A stretch of DNA of 64,000 bases from NCBI GenBank assembly GCA_902535365.1, contig CACATF010000001.1, forward strand, positions 132,077 through 196,076. The letters run 5' to 3'. The stretch is from an uncultured SAR86 cluster bacterium (GTDB taxonomy: Bacteria > Pseudomonadota > Gammaproteobacteria > Magnimaribacterales > TMED112). Below the pieces are notes generated by a model, which saw only the letters and a list, made by a program, of their open reading frames with translations, did no database searches and was not told where the DNA came from. Below are positions 17,020 to 26,374 of this stretch, one piece after another. The position numbers and the translations under genes were made by a program. The stretch's first letter is position 1. Each line of letters begins with the position of its first letter.

Positions 17020-17027
17020 ATTATAAT
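17020..17027. promoter_or_regulatory. Overlapping divergent -10 elements (ubiC / rubredoxin)
   Basis: ATTATAAT contains TATAAT on the plus strand (17022-17027) and TATAAT on the minus strand (17025-17020). On the plus strand GTGTCA sits 17 bp upstream as a possible -35. Initiation would leave leaders of about 20 nt for rubredoxin and 7-8 nt for ubiC. Confidence 0.55.
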
Positions 17028-17054
17028 ACTACCCTTACTAAAAACACATAAATT

Positions 17055-17225
17055 ATGGAATTTAAAAAATGGGAATGCATCGTTTGTGGATGGATTTACG
17101 ATGAAGAAAAAGGCCATCCTGAAGAAGGGATAGAGCCAGGCACACGCTGGGAAGATGTCCCGCAAGATTGGGTTTGCCCTGAATGTGGTGTTGGTAAAGA
17201 AGATTTTGATATGATTGAGATATGA
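17055..17225 (+). CDS. Rubredoxin
   Basis: A 56-aa protein (MEFKKWECIVCGWIYDEEKG...) too short for the ORF track. The two iron-binding knuckles are CIVCGW and CPECGVGKEDF, the standard C-x2-C...C-x2-C of rubredoxin-type iron sites. It is a small cytoplasmic electron carrier; partner enzymes could be alkane hydroxylases or oxidative-stress reductases, none of which is here. The stop TGA overlaps the ATG of the following symporter gene (ATGA). Confidence 0.95.
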   Translation: MEFKKWECIVCGWIYDEEKGHPEEGIEPGTRWEDVPQDWVCPECGVGKEDFDMIEI

Positions 17226-18487
17226 GTATCCTTTCAGCACCCAAGAATTTAACAAGAAATGTACTTATTGGAATGGGCCTTGGTGTGCTCATTGCAGCAA
17301 TTTTTCATTATCAGCAAGCTGCAATACCAACTATGCTTTTTGACTTTGTTGAAAAGTATGTTTTTAACCTTGGCGGCCAAATATTTAAAAACTTACTTAT
17401 GTTGGTGGTAGTGCCATTAGTTTTCTTCTCATTAGTATCAGGGATTTCATCGCTTTCAAACATGGTGAAACTAGGTTCAATTGCAACTAAAACGGTTGGC
17501 TTATATCTGTTCACAACAGGTTTAGCAGTTTCAACCGCATTAATCTTTGGATGGGTATTTAATCTATCAGGCTATGAGGGTGAGGTTGCCAGTTTTGCTC
17601 CTGTTGCCGGCGAGGCAAGTTTGTATGACACAGTCCTTAGAATATTTCCAAATAACATGTTCGGTGCTTTTGTTGAGAATAATATGCTCGGCATCGTATT
17701 TATAAGTATTTTATTTGGAATAGCTTTAAATCTAACTGATGAGCTTACTGACGGTCTATCAAAATCATTTGAAAGGTTTAATACAGTATTTTTAAAAATA
17801 GTTTTACTAATTATGAGTTTTGCACCTGTTGGAGTTTTTTGCTTGATGGGAAGCTATGTCATGGCCAAAGGTCTAAATATTTTTGGTGATTTAGCACAGT
17901 ACGTAATCTTATTAATCTTCGTGCTGCTATTTCATCTCACTGTGACCTACTCTTTGTTACTCAAGCTTTTTGCAAACTTAAACCCACTAATATTCTTTAG
18001 AAAAATGAGAAACGTAGCTCTATTTGCTTTTTCAACATCTTCATCTGCAGCAACAATCCCAGTCACATTGAAAACAGTTACCGATGATTTGGGGGTGAAA
18101 AAAGATGTTTCATCTTTTGTTGTACCAGTTGGAGCTACTATCAATATGGATGGAACAGCGATCATGCAAGGCTTAGCAACAATGTTTATCGCATCCACAG
18201 TGGGCGTAGATCTAACTTTTGCACAATATGCACAGATTGTTTTTCTTGCAATTATTACTTCAATAGGGACAGCGGCCGTTCCATCTGCTGGAACAGTTAC
18301 CTTGGCGTTAATTTTAGGTTCTGTGGGCTTACCTCTTGATGCAATCGGGCTAATACTCGCTGTAGATAGGATTTTAGATATGGTAAGAACTTCGGTAAAT
18401 GTTTGCGGAGATGCTGCAGTTTCCTGTATAGTAGCTAAATCCGAAAACGAATTAGACGAACAAACATTTAATAATAGGTTGGGATAA
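17222..18487 (+). CDS. Dicarboxylate/amino acid:cation symporter (DAACS family)
   Basis: A 421-aa inner-membrane transporter of the DctA/GltP/glutamate transporter family. FSTSSSAATIPVTLK is the serine-rich re-entrant loop (HP1), VPVGATINMDGTAIMQG holds the NMDGT cation-binding motif, and SIGTAAVPSAGT plus VDRILDMVRTSVNVCGDA are HP2 and helix 8. It imports acidic amino acids or C4-dicarboxylates with Na+ or H+. It is translationally coupled to the upstream rubredoxin and lies 5 bp before hppA. Confidence 0.93.
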   Translation: MSILSAPKNLTRNVLIGMGLGVLIAAIFHYQQAAIPTMLFDFVEKYVFNLGGQIFKNLLMLVVVPLVFFSLVSGISSLSNMVKLGSIATKTVGLYLFTTGLAVSTALIFGWVFNLSGYEGEVASFAPVAGEASLYDTVLRIFPNNMFGAFVENNMLGIVFISILFGIALNLTDELTDGLSKSFERFNTVFLKIVLLIMSFAPVGVFCLMGSYVMAKGLNIFGDLAQYVILLIFVLLFHLTVTYSLLLKLFANLNPLIFFRKMRNVALFAFSTSSSAATIPVTLKTVTDDLGVKKDVSSFVVPVGATINMDGTAIMQGLATMFIASTVGVDLTFAQYAQIVFLAIITSIGTAAVPSAGTVTLALILGSVGLPLDAIGLILAVDRILDMVRTSVNVCGDAAVSCIVAKSENELDEQTFNNRLG

Positions 18488-18492
18488 AAATT

Positions 18493-20505
18493 ATGGAGAA
18501 CTTTATTATTGGTCCAATGACCCCGTGGGGTCCTTTTGTAACAGGCTTTGTTGGCCTGTTTTTTGCCTTTGTCTTGTACGGGTTAATTATGAAATACCCA
18601 GCAGGTAAAGATTCTGTTGTAAAAATTGGTGATCAAATACATTTAGGGGCAAAAGTCTTTATGCTCACTGAGTATAAGATCCTTGCTCCAGTAGTTGTGG
18701 CACTTGTCGTGGCTTGTGGCTTTTCACCTCTTGGGTGGTATACAGCTGCTGCAATAGCAGTTGGAGCATTATCTTCAGCAATCGCTGGTTTTATAGGTAT
18801 GTATGCAGCAACTCAAGCTAACGTTAGAACAGCAACAGCCGCAGAGGAATCAGGACAGGCACAAGCACTATCAATTTCGTTTTTTGGTGGCTCTATTATG
18901 GGTCTGTGTGTTGCTTCAATGGGATTAGTTGGACTAGGTGGCCTGTATTTCTACTTCACAGGCGCAATGGATGATCCAGATAAGATTGCAAAATCTCTTG
19001 AAGGTTTTGGAGTGGGAGCATCTGCAGTTGCTTTATTCTCAAGAGTGGGCGGCGGTATATTCACCAAGAGTGCTGACGTAGGCGCAGACTTAGTAGGAAA
19101 AATTGAAGCAGGGATACCAGAAGATGATCCAAGAAACCCAGGTGTTATTGCTGATAATGTTGGAGACAATGTGGGTGATATTGCTGGGATGGGCTCAGAT
19201 ATTTTTGAGTCATATTGTGGCGCAATGATTGCTTCAATAGCCATTGCAGCAACAGTAGGGAATTACGAGCTTATGTTCTTACCATTATGGTTGGCAGCAT
19301 CAGGCTTGTTTTGCTCTTTATTGGGTATTCTGATCGTTAGAACACAAGTATCACAATCTCCTGCTGTCGCTTTAAGATTCGGAACATTTTTCTCACCGAT
19401 TATATTTTTAATTTTTGCTGGGGTAAGTATTTATTACTCTCCTAGCATTGAAATGTCTGTCTTTTATTCAGTGTTAACAGGCGCTATTGGTGGAATATTA
19501 ATTGGCTTGATAACTGAGTATTACACAGGTGGAGAAACAGAAGATTCTCCGGTCGGTAAAATTGCTAAATCTGGTGAGACTGGTTCAGCCACTGTAATGA
19601 TAACTGGATTGAGTGTTGGTATGCAGTCAGTTGTATTGCCGTTGTTTGTGATTGCAGGAATCATTGGTATTTCAACTTACTTCTCAGGCTTGTATGGTGT
19701 TGGTATTGCAGCAGTGGGCATGTTAGCTACTGTCGGTATTACTATGGCAATAGATGCTTATGGTCCAGTTGCTGATAATGCTGGTGGTATTGCAGAAATG
19801 AGTGGCATGAAACCAGAAGTTAGAGAGATTACAGATTCTTTAGACGAGCTTGGTAACACAACAGCTGCAATTGGAAAAGGTTTTGCAATTGGTGCTGCAG
19901 CTCTAGCAGCCTTGGCAATTATTGCTGCTTACATGCTTGCAACAGGCATTGAAAACTTATCACTGAATGACCCAAGAGTTTTAATGGGCATGTTCATTGG
20001 CGGTTCAATACCGTTCTTAGTTTCATCTATTACTATGACAGCAGTGGGTGACGCAGCTTTCGAAATGATTGAAGAGATTAGAAGACAGTTCAGAGAGATT
20101 CCAGGTTTATTAGAAGGTAAGGCTCAGCCTGATACAGCTAAATGTGTTGATATCGCGACAAATGCAGCTCTCAAGAAAATGCTTCTTCCTGGAGCAATAG
20201 CTATCGGCTCACCAGTAGCAGTTGGTTTTATCTTAGGTCCGGTTCATTTAGGAGGCATGCTAGCAGGAGCACTGCTAGGGTGTGTGCTAATGGCCCTAAT
20301 GATGGCTAATGCTGGTGGAGCATGGGATAACGCTAAGAAATTTGTTGAGAAAGGTAACTTTGGCGGTAAAGGCACAGAAGCACACGCAGCAACTGTTGTA
20401 GGTGACACTGTCGGAGATCCATTCAAAGATACTTCAGGACCATCAATGAATATTTTGATCAATGTGATGGCTATTGTAAGTCTAGTAATAGCTCCGCTTT
20501 TATAA
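18493..20505 (+). CDS. hppA: Membrane-bound ion-translocating pyrophosphatase
   Basis: A 670-aa polytopic protein coupling PPi hydrolysis to H+ or Na+ export. [46 protein letters not shown] is the PPi-Mg binding site; a second acidic site is [18 protein letters not shown] and a third is [15 protein letters not shown]. The K+-dependence segment reads [15 protein letters not shown]: Ala after GNTTA, rather than the Lys of K+-independent H+-pumps, indicates the K+-dependent subfamily, so either H+ or Na+ could be pumped. It would conserve energy from biosynthetic PPi. A strong terminator follows. Confidence 0.94.
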   Translation: MENFIIGPMTPWGPFVTGFVGLFFAFVLYGLIMKYPAGKDSVVKIGDQIHLGAKVFMLTEYKILAPVVVALVVACGFSPLGWYTAAAIAVGALSSAIAGFIGMYAATQANVRTATAAEESGQAQALSISFFGGSIMGLCVASMGLVGLGGLYFYFTGAMDDPDKIAKSLEGFGVGASAVALFSRVGGGIFTKSADVGADLVGKIEAGIPEDDPRNPGVIADNVGDNVGDIAGMGSDIFESYCGAMIASIAIAATVGNYELMFLPLWLAASGLFCSLLGILIVRTQVSQSPAVALRFGTFFSPIIFLIFAGVSIYYSPSIEMSVFYSVLTGAIGGILIGLITEYYTGGETEDSPVGKIAKSGETGSATVMITGLSVGMQSVVLPLFVIAGIIGISTYFSGLYGVGIAAVGMLATVGITMAIDAYGPVADNAGGIAEMSGMKPEVREITDSLDELGNTTAAIGKGFAIGAAALAALAIIAAYMLATGIENLSLNDPRVLMGMFIGGSIPFLVSSITMTAVGDAAFEMIEEIRRQFREIPGLLEGKAQPDTAKCVDIATNAALKKMLLPGAIAIGSPVAVGFILGPVHLGGMLAGALLGCVLMALMMANAGGAWDNAKKFVEKGNFGGKGTEAHAATVVGDTVGDPFKDTSGPSMNILINVMAIVSLVIAPLL

Positions 20506-20522
20506 AGAAAATAAATTAGTTT

Positions 20523-20553
20523 AAGGGCTACTGTAAAAGGTGGCCCTTTTTTT
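20523..20553 (+). terminator. Rho-independent terminator after hppA
   Basis: AAGGGCTAC and GTGGCCCTT pair over 9 bp (one G-T) around an 8-nt loop and are followed by TTTTTTT. It lies 18 bp beyond the hppA stop. Confidence 0.92.
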
Positions 20554-20554
20554 A

Positions 20555-20560
20555 TATATT
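20555..20560 (+). promoter_or_regulatory. Putative -10 box of a leaderless transcript
   Basis: TATATT is followed by only six bases (AAATTC) before the ATG at 20567, just after the hppA terminator. There is no Shine-Dalgarno. Confidence 0.45.
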
Positions 20561-20566
20561 AAATTC

Positions 20567-20767
20567 ATGGAGATTTTCACTCTCGGAGGCGCAGTTTTTT
20601 TAGTCTCATTCGTTCTTTTTAAAGTTTCTGCTTTTCGCAAAACTAAAGCCAATGAAACCTGGTCAAAATTAGCATTGGTTGGTGTAGTTGATTATCTTGT
20701 TCTTGTAGCAGGCACCTTAGGCACAGGTATATTATTTATGACAATCTACTCAATGGCTCATGGTTAA
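20567..20767 (+). CDS. Small two-helix membrane protein, unknown
   Basis: The track ORF opens inside the terminator; the first ATG (MEIFTLGGAVFLVSF) gives 66 aa. Two hydrophobic helices (GGAVFLVSFVLFKVSAF and VVDYLVLVAGTLGTGILFMTIY) flank a short basic loop (RKTKANETW). I do not recognise the family. It overlaps the next small membrane gene by 8 bp, so the two are probably made together as partners. No ribosome-binding site is seen; a TATATT box sits 6 nt before the ATG. Confidence 0.65.
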   Translation: MEIFTLGGAVFLVSFVLFKVSAFRKTKANETWSKLALVGVVDYLVLVAGTLGTGILFMTIYSMAHG

Positions 20768-20951
20768 CGAAACCCTTTTATCAGTAGCCTCAATGGCATT
20801 AAATTTGCTAGTAATTTTTGGTATTTGGGGAATTCTAGCTGAGGTGATTAGAAGAATTTTTAAACTTGAATGGAAAAGTCCTTTTATGTTCTTGCTAATA
20901 TGGCCAACCCTATATGCTGCGATATTTAGTTGGGATTATTTATTAGGTTAG
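20760..20951 (+). CDS. Small two-helix membrane protein, unknown, partner of previous
   Basis: A 63-aa protein with two hydrophobic segments (LLSVASMALNLLVIFGIWGILAEVI and FMFLLIWPTLYAAIFSWDYLL) separated by RRIFKLEWKSP. No family is recognised. It starts within the end of the preceding gene (8-bp overlap) and ends 4 bp before the convergent pirin gene. Coupling of two proteins of the same size and topology suggests a heteromeric membrane complex, which is inference. Confidence 0.65.
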   Translation: MVNETLLSVASMALNLLVIFGIWGILAEVIRRIFKLEWKSPFMFLLIWPTLYAAIFSWDYLLG

Positions 20952-20955
20952 CCAA

Positions 20956-21765
20956 CTATTTGCCAAAAGACCCAGACTGGAAGTCTTCAATTGCTTGAAG
21001 AATCTCGTTTTTTGTATTCATTACAAAAGGCCCATATTGAAAAATTGGCTCAAAAAGCGGCTTGCCTCCTATTAATAGGAACCTAGATTGATGTTTGGTG
21101 GTGATCTTAGCTGATCCTGAAAAGCAGATGCCATTTCTTGAGGAAAGCGTTTCATCATTAACCTCTACTTCTCCTTCAAAAGGATAGAGAAAGTAGTTTT
21201 TCTTTTCATCACCAATAAATGAAAAAGCATCTTCGCTAATTGAAATATCAAAATAATCCAGCTCTGTTGTTAATCCTTGTATTGGGCCTTGATATTCTTT
21301 GTAATTGCCTGCAATTAATTTTATCCGTGTTGAGCCTTCTTCTATAGATATAATCTCGGAAGCTTTGATGTCTTTATAACGTGGTGGCTGCATTTTTTCA
21401 CTAGAAGGTAAATTAACCCAAAGTTGGAATCCTTTCATAAGACCATCTTTTTGTAATGGCATCTCAGAGTGCATGATTCCTCGGCCTGCTGTCATCCATT
21501 GGATTTCACCAGATTTCAATTCTCCACTGTTGCCCATACTGTCCTCATGTTTTAAGTGGCCTTCAATCATATAAGTAAAAGTTTCGAAACCTCTGTGTGG
21601 GTGCGAAGGAAAACCGCCAATGTAGTCATTTGGATTTTCTGAGCAAAACTCATCCAGCATTAAAAATGGGTCAAGTCTGACTTCTTGCGTATGGCCAAGA
21701 CTTCTGAAAATTTTTACTCCAGCCCCATCAGATGTTTCCAGTGCAGGTATTATTCTTTTATTCAT
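20956..21765 (-). CDS. Pirin family protein
   Basis: A 269-aa bicupin. The N-terminal cupin has the metal-binding set FPSHPHRGFETFTYMIEG ... GRGIMHSEMP (three His and one Glu), and PSSEKMQPPRYKDI is typical of pirins. Members act as quercetin dioxygenases or redox-sensing cytoplasmic proteins, often under stress control. The start overlaps the stop of the upstream glutathionyl-hydroquinone reductase by 4 bp (ATGA), which links it to quinone or electrophile stress. Confidence 0.92.
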   Translation of the reverse strand: MNKRIIPALETSDGAGVKIFRSLGHTQEVRLDPFLMLDEFCSENPNDYIGGFPSHPHRGFETFTYMIEGHLKHEDSMGNSGELKSGEIQWMTAGRGIMHSEMPLQKDGLMKGFQLWVNLPSSEKMQPPRYKDIKASEIISIEEGSTRIKLIAGNYKEYQGPIQGLTTELDYFDISISEDAFSFIGDEKKNYFLYPFEGEVEVNDETLSSRNGICFSGSAKITTKHQSRFLLIGGKPLFEPIFQYGPFVMNTKNEILQAIEDFQSGSFGK

Positions 21766-22691
21766 AAAGTATTAGGGCCTTTGGGAATAATTCTATATGG
21801 ATTTATTTGCTCATGGCTGTAATAGTAATGACGCTTAATGTGATCAATATTGCAAGTATCTTTAATCGCTGGAACTTCTAACATATCTTGCATGTATCTA
21901 TGTAGATTTTTGTAATCAACTATGCGCCTGATGTTGCATTTAAAATGCGTTACATAAACGGCATCAAATCTTAGCAAAGTCGGGATAAGTCTTAAATCAG
22001 CTTCAGTAATTTCATCACCAACTAAAAACTTGGAGTGAGTTAATTGTTCATCAAGATAATCCAATGTCTCAAATAACTTGGTTACCGCGTCATCGTATGC
22101 GCTTTGGGTTAACGCAAAACCTGATTTATAAACTCCGTTATTCACATTGTTATAGATCATGTCATTAAGCCTATCTATTTCTGTTCTTTTTTCTTGAGGA
22201 TAAAAATCAATATGATTGCCAGTTAGGTCGTTGAATGCTGTATTAAGAATTCGAATGATTTGTGAAGATTCATTGTTAACAATAGTTTCAGTTTTTTTGT
22301 CCCATAGAATTGGCACAGTGACACTTGTGGTAATTGAGGGGTCAGCTTTTTGATATATTTCTCTTAGAAATTTTTTTCCGAACAAATGGTCTTCAGTTGC
22401 AGCAGGGAAACTAGAATCAAAAATCCAGCCATCTTCCAGCATATCTGGATGCACAACACTAACACTGATGTGATCAGTTAGATCTTTAAGTTGTCTGTAT
22501 ATTAAAGTCCTGGTAGCCCACGGACAGGCGTAACTCACATATAAATGATAGCGTCCTAGTTCTGGCTGAAATATTGGATGACCATCTTCAATAGTATCTA
22601 AAAATGTTCTGGGGAGACGATCATAAGCTCCTGAATCATCGGTGGTTATAATGGATTTTACAATCCACTCGCCATCTATTAATTTACCCAT
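21762..22691 (-). CDS. yqjG: Glutathionyl-hydroquinone reductase (GST Xi class)
   Basis: A 309-aa glutathione S-transferase of the YqjG/ECM4 group. The active-site Cys is in YVSYACPWATRTLIYRQLK; SVVHPDM, RIPxxWDKK-like VPILWDKKTETIVNNESSQIIRILN and TEADLRLIPTLLRFDAVYVTHFKCN are diagnostic. It removes glutathione from glutathionyl-hydroquinones in the cytoplasm. In E. coli yqjG lies near the pirin-like gene yhaK, so the coupling with pirin here is consistent. It lies 16 bp after recG on the same strand. Confidence 0.94.
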   Translation of the reverse strand: MGKLIDGEWIVKSIITTDDSGAYDRLPRTFLDTIEDGHPIFQPELGRYHLYVSYACPWATRTLIYRQLKDLTDHISVSVVHPDMLEDGWIFDSSFPAATEDHLFGKKFLREIYQKADPSITTSVTVPILWDKKTETIVNNESSQIIRILNTAFNDLTGNHIDFYPQEKRTEIDRLNDMIYNNVNNGVYKSGFALTQSAYDDAVTKLFETLDYLDEQLTHSKFLVGDEITEADLRLIPTLLRFDAVYVTHFKCNIRRIVDYKNLHRYMQDMLEVPAIKDTCNIDHIKRHYYYSHEQINPYRIIPKGPNTL

Positions 22692-22706
22692 GGAAGTATA
22701 TGTAGG

Positions 22707-24767
22707 TCAGACATCAGAAAGTTCAAGATGGGCTGGAAACCAGCGCTCAATAATCTTACGTTGCTCTTCAATTGGTAGTTGAATGATCTCATCTGCAATT
22801 CTATTTGCTTCGTTCTGCACTTCATCATTTGATATAAGGTCATAAAAAGTAAAGCTGGGTAAGCCGGTTTGAGATAAACCAAGAATATCTCCTGGTCCCC
22901 TAAGTTTTAAATCCTCTTCAGCAATATGAAAACCGTCATTAGATTCGCATATAATTTTTAGTCGTTTTTGTGAGAGTTCAGACAAACTGTCATCATGCAT
23001 CAAAATGCAATAACTCTCTTTTGAGCCACGACCCACACGACCACGAAGTTGGTGTAATTGAGCTAAACCAAACCGTTCAGAATTCTCTATTACAATAATG
23101 TTCGCATCAGGCACATCAATACCTACTTCAATGACAGTAGTCGCCAATAATATTTTTGTTTCCTTATTTTTAAAGCTCTCAAGAATCTCTCCCTTCTCTT
23201 TATCAGACATTTTGCCGTGCAGTATTTTGTAATCATCAGCAACAAACTCATCTTTTAGGATCTTCTCTAAATCTTCAATGCCGATCAATGCACTCTCACT
23301 TTCCTCAATTAATGGACATACCCAATAAACCTGGGAACCCGAACTGATAGCACTCTTAATTCTATTGATAAGTGCATCCCTTCTTTGATTGCTTAGTTCT
23401 GTGGTAACAATGGGCTTTCTATTTGGAGGTAATGACTTGATAGTTGATATATCTAAACCAGATAATACGCTCATTGCCATAGTTCTTGGAATTGGTGTAG
23501 CTGATAACAGCAATTGATGAGGGTACTCTTCAGCCTTTTCTTTTAGCTTTAGTCTTTGTGTCACGCCAAATCGGTGTTGTTCATCATATATAACAAGGGA
23601 CAAGGAGTTGTATTCAACGTCTTTCTGAAAAACAGCATGAGTTCCAATGATTATTTTGGTTCTTCCCTCTTTAATGTTCTCAAGTTTAGTTCTTCTTTCT
23701 TTTGCAGGAATTTTAGATGTGAGCAAATCAATATCACAACTGTCCCCAAACCATTCAGAAAAATTATTGAAGTGTTGTTTAGCTAATATTGTTGTTGGGG
23801 CAAGAACAGCTACTTGTTTGCCACTACTTACAATACTTGAAGCAATCAAAGCAGCTACGATAGTTTTCCCTGAGCCAACATCTCCTTGCAATAGTCTTAA
23901 CATGGGCGAGCCAGAAGCAATATCCCTATGAATTTCTTCATAAGCTGATGTTTGGTCAGTGGTAAGGCTAAAAGGCAGTGAAGATTCAATTTTATTTGCG
24001 AGATTTATCTCATTAAAAATTTCAGCGGGTTTATTTTTATTCTGATGCTTGATGGATAAGTAACTAATTTTATTTGCGACAACTTCTTCAAGCCCAATAC
24101 GTTTTCGGTATGGAGATTGTCCTCCAATTAAGTAATCCTCTATTTTGTCAGTTGGGTTTGGAGAGTGAATATTAACAATTGATTCCGATAAATTTTCAAG
24201 ATTATTAGCTGGTAAATAGTCGCACACACTAATCTTATGATTCTCAATCATATCGGTTGCTGCAGCGACAATTTTTCTTATTTTCTGATGAGTGATGCCC
24301 TTAGTAAGCCTATATTTTGGAAGAATTTGCGGCACAAACTCATCAGAACTTATGACCTCGTATTCTGGATGAATGGTTTCTAGGCCATATCGACCCAACC
24401 TTGAGGTGCCAGATATTTGTAGATTAGCGCCCTCTTTAAAAATATTCCTAAGACCTGGAAAATAATAGAAAAATCGTAAAAAAATATGTCCTGTATTATC
24501 TTTTACCTTCACCAACATCATTTTTCTGGGAACGAAGGTCTGAGAAACCTTCTCAACACTCCCTCTTATGACAAATTCCTTATCCGGTGTAAGTTCAGCT
24601 ATCTTATTAAGCTCAGTTCTATCTTGATAGCTTATAGGAAAATGAAATAAAAGATCCTCTATAGTGACAATTCCAAGCTTCTTGAGAGTAGAAGCAAGAC
24701 TTTCCCCTACTCCTCTAATAAAAGTTACTGGTAATGATGCTGCATCAATTTTTTGATCTGTGGACAT
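22707..24767 (-). CDS. recG: ATP-dependent DNA helicase RecG
   Basis: A 686-aa superfamily 2 helicase that reverses stalled forks and branch-migrates Holliday junctions. An N-terminal wedge/OB domain (VRGSVEKVSQTFVPRK...) precedes motif I LLQGDVGSGKT, motif II IYDEQHRFGV, ATPIPRTMAM (motif III), and QLRGRVGRGS (motif VI), followed by the C-terminal GPGDILGLSQTGLP. The length matches E. coli RecG (693 aa). It is near spoT-rpoZ-gmk, as in other gammaproteobacteria, but on the opposite strand here. Confidence 0.97.
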   Translation of the reverse strand: MSTDQKIDAASLPVTFIRGVGESLASTLKKLGIVTIEDLLFHFPISYQDRTELNKIAELTPDKEFVIRGSVEKVSQTFVPRKMMLVKVKDNTGHIFLRFFYYFPGLRNIFKEGANLQISGTSRLGRYGLETIHPEYEVISSDEFVPQILPKYRLTKGITHQKIRKIVAAATDMIENHKISVCDYLPANNLENLSESIVNIHSPNPTDKIEDYLIGGQSPYRKRIGLEEVVANKISYLSIKHQNKNKPAEIFNEINLANKIESSLPFSLTTDQTSAYEEIHRDIASGSPMLRLLQGDVGSGKTIVAALIASSIVSSGKQVAVLAPTTILAKQHFNNFSEWFGDSCDIDLLTSKIPAKERRTKLENIKEGRTKIIIGTHAVFQKDVEYNSLSLVIYDEQHRFGVTQRLKLKEKAEEYPHQLLLSATPIPRTMAMSVLSGLDISTIKSLPPNRKPIVTTELSNQRRDALINRIKSAISSGSQVYWVCPLIEESESALIGIEDLEKILKDEFVADDYKILHGKMSDKEKGEILESFKNKETKILLATTVIEVGIDVPDANIIVIENSERFGLAQLHQLRGRVGRGSKESYCILMHDDSLSELSQKRLKIICESNDGFHIAEEDLKLRGPGDILGLSQTGLPSFTFYDLISNDEVQNEANRIADEIIQLPIEEQRKIIERWFPAHLELSDV

Positions 24768-24797
24768 ATGTATTTATTATTATGTTTTAAGGCAAAA

Positions 24798-25532
24798 ATG
24801 AAAACTTTAATTTTTGGATACGGCAAAATAGGAGATAGGCTCATCACACAACTGAAAAGCGACTATTTAGTTTTAAAAAGAACAGAAACTAGCCTTCCCA
24901 GCTATGCCAAACAAGTAACATGCGATTATTCTGAAGCCATCCCAGAAGAAGCTAAAGATTATGATCCAGATTTGATTATTTTTTTCCCAAAAACAAATGG
25001 CACTACTGCCATTGATTACTATCAAGGATATTTAACTCAGATTATGAGTATTTATGATCTTTTTCCGAGAGCAAAAAAGGTATTTATCTCATCTACAAGA
25101 GTTTATGGCGGGCAAACAGGGCAAGTTGATGAAGAAACAATACCCGAACCAGCAGATGAACAAGGCGAAATTATAAAAAAATATGAAGATATTATTTTGT
25201 CAAAAAGCAATTCCACTGTTCTAAGGCTTGGCGGCATAATTTCTGAGGAATCTAACTACATCAAAAGTGGCTTGATCAAATTTTCAAGTGGAGAACAAGA
25301 TAATAAGTACATCAATGCAATTCATATTAAAGATGTTGTCTCCTTGCTGCTTAACATCATTGAAAATAGCAAGGCACAACCACTCGTTAATGGGGTAATG
25401 CCAGAGCTAATGACTTATTCGCAAATTAATATTGGTGATTCTGCTAAAAATCCTACTAACGCTGGAGTAAAATCTTTACACTACAACAGTATGGATTGCT
25501 TCCAATATAAATCACCAAAGGACCTTTTATGA
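24798..25532 (+). CDS. NAD(P)-dependent epimerase/dehydratase-like protein (SDR)
   Basis: I place the start at the ATG at 24798 (MKTLIFGYGKIGDRL), 15 codons into the track ORF, because AAGG lies 8 nt upstream and the Rossmann strand begins there; 244 aa. GYGKIG is the dinucleotide motif; ISSTRVYG is the SDR active-site strand with Tyr. Relatives include YeeZ-type proteins of unknown substrate. The last codon overlaps yicC (ATGA). It could act on a nucleotide sugar, but nothing here shows which. Confidence 0.75.
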   Translation: MKTLIFGYGKIGDRLITQLKSDYLVLKRTETSLPSYAKQVTCDYSEAIPEEAKDYDPDLIIFFPKTNGTTAIDYYQGYLTQIMSIYDLFPRAKKVFISSTRVYGGQTGQVDEETIPEPADEQGEIIKKYEDIILSKSNSTVLRLGGIISEESNYIKSGLIKFSSGEQDNKYINAIHIKDVVSLLLNIIENSKAQPLVNGVMPELMTYSQINIGDSAKNPTNAGVKSLHYNSMDCFQYKSPKDLL

Positions 25533-26374
25533 AAAGCATGACGGGCTTCAGTGAATCCATGATTCTTGAGAAAGGAATTGAGTTCAAGTGCATCTCAAAG
25601 TCACTAAACAGCAGATTCTTAGAAATATCTATTAAGTTACCATCAGGCCTAAAAAGCAATGAAGGTTGGATTAGAGATAGCATCCAAAAGAACTTTTCCA
25701 GAGGCAAGATCGATTTAGAGATTTTTTATTCAGCACCTCAACAAAACCAACTAGCTATATCAGATGACTTAATTAAAGCTATTAAAAAGAATGAAGAGAG
25801 CATTAAGTCTAGAGGCTTGGATTTAGAAAAAGTTTCTTATTCAGAAATTTTAAAGATACGCGACGTTTTACAGAAAGATGCGGTCATCAAACCTGCAAAA
25901 CTTAAGACACTTGTGAACAATACTCTCAGCAAATTAAAGAAAAACAGAATTTCGGATGGTACTGCGACAAAAAAAGATATTTTAAAGCTTGTAAATAAGA
26001 TGCAGAAATCAATGTCAGCAATTAAGAAATTAGAAAAGAAAAATTCACTGCAGATGAAAAAACGTTTTCAGAGATATAAGAAAGAGCTTGATATAAAGGG
26101 CAAAGATCTCAATATGACAGAAATCTTCGCCACACTTGGCAAATCAGATATTAACGAAGAAGTTGTTAGATTTGATTCACATTTAGGTTTGGTAGCTAAT
26201 CTAATTAAATCAAAAAATAATATTGGAAAAAAATTAGATTTTTATACGCAGGAAATGCTTCGTGAAGCAAATACAATGAGCTCAAAAGCATTAATATCAG
26301 AAATAAAAAATGAAGCTGTTGATATTAAAAGCTCTATTGAAAGAATGAAGGAGCATGCACAAAACATTGAATAA
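25529..26374 (+). CDS. yicC: YicC family endoribonuclease
   Basis: A 281-aa protein starting with the family motif MKSMTGFSES. SLNSRFLEISIKLP, the long basic coiled middle (KKLEKKNSLQMKKRFQRYKKELD) and the C-terminal GLVANLIKSKNNIGKKLDFYTQEMLREANTMSSKA are diagnostic YicC_N and DUF1732 regions. YicC acts as an RNA-cleaving enzyme linked to sRNA turnover in E. coli. It lies directly before gmk with a 20-bp overlap, a conserved order. Confidence 0.93.
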   Translation: MKSMTGFSESMILEKGIEFKCISKSLNSRFLEISIKLPSGLKSNEGWIRDSIQKNFSRGKIDLEIFYSAPQQNQLAISDDLIKAIKKNEESIKSRGLDLEKVSYSEILKIRDVLQKDAVIKPAKLKTLVNNTLSKLKKNRISDGTATKKDILKLVNKMQKSMSAIKKLEKKNSLQMKKRFQRYKKELDIKGKDLNMTEIFATLGKSDINEEVVRFDSHLGLVANLIKSKNNIGKKLDFYTQEMLREANTMSSKALISEIKNEAVDIKSSIERMKEHAQNIE

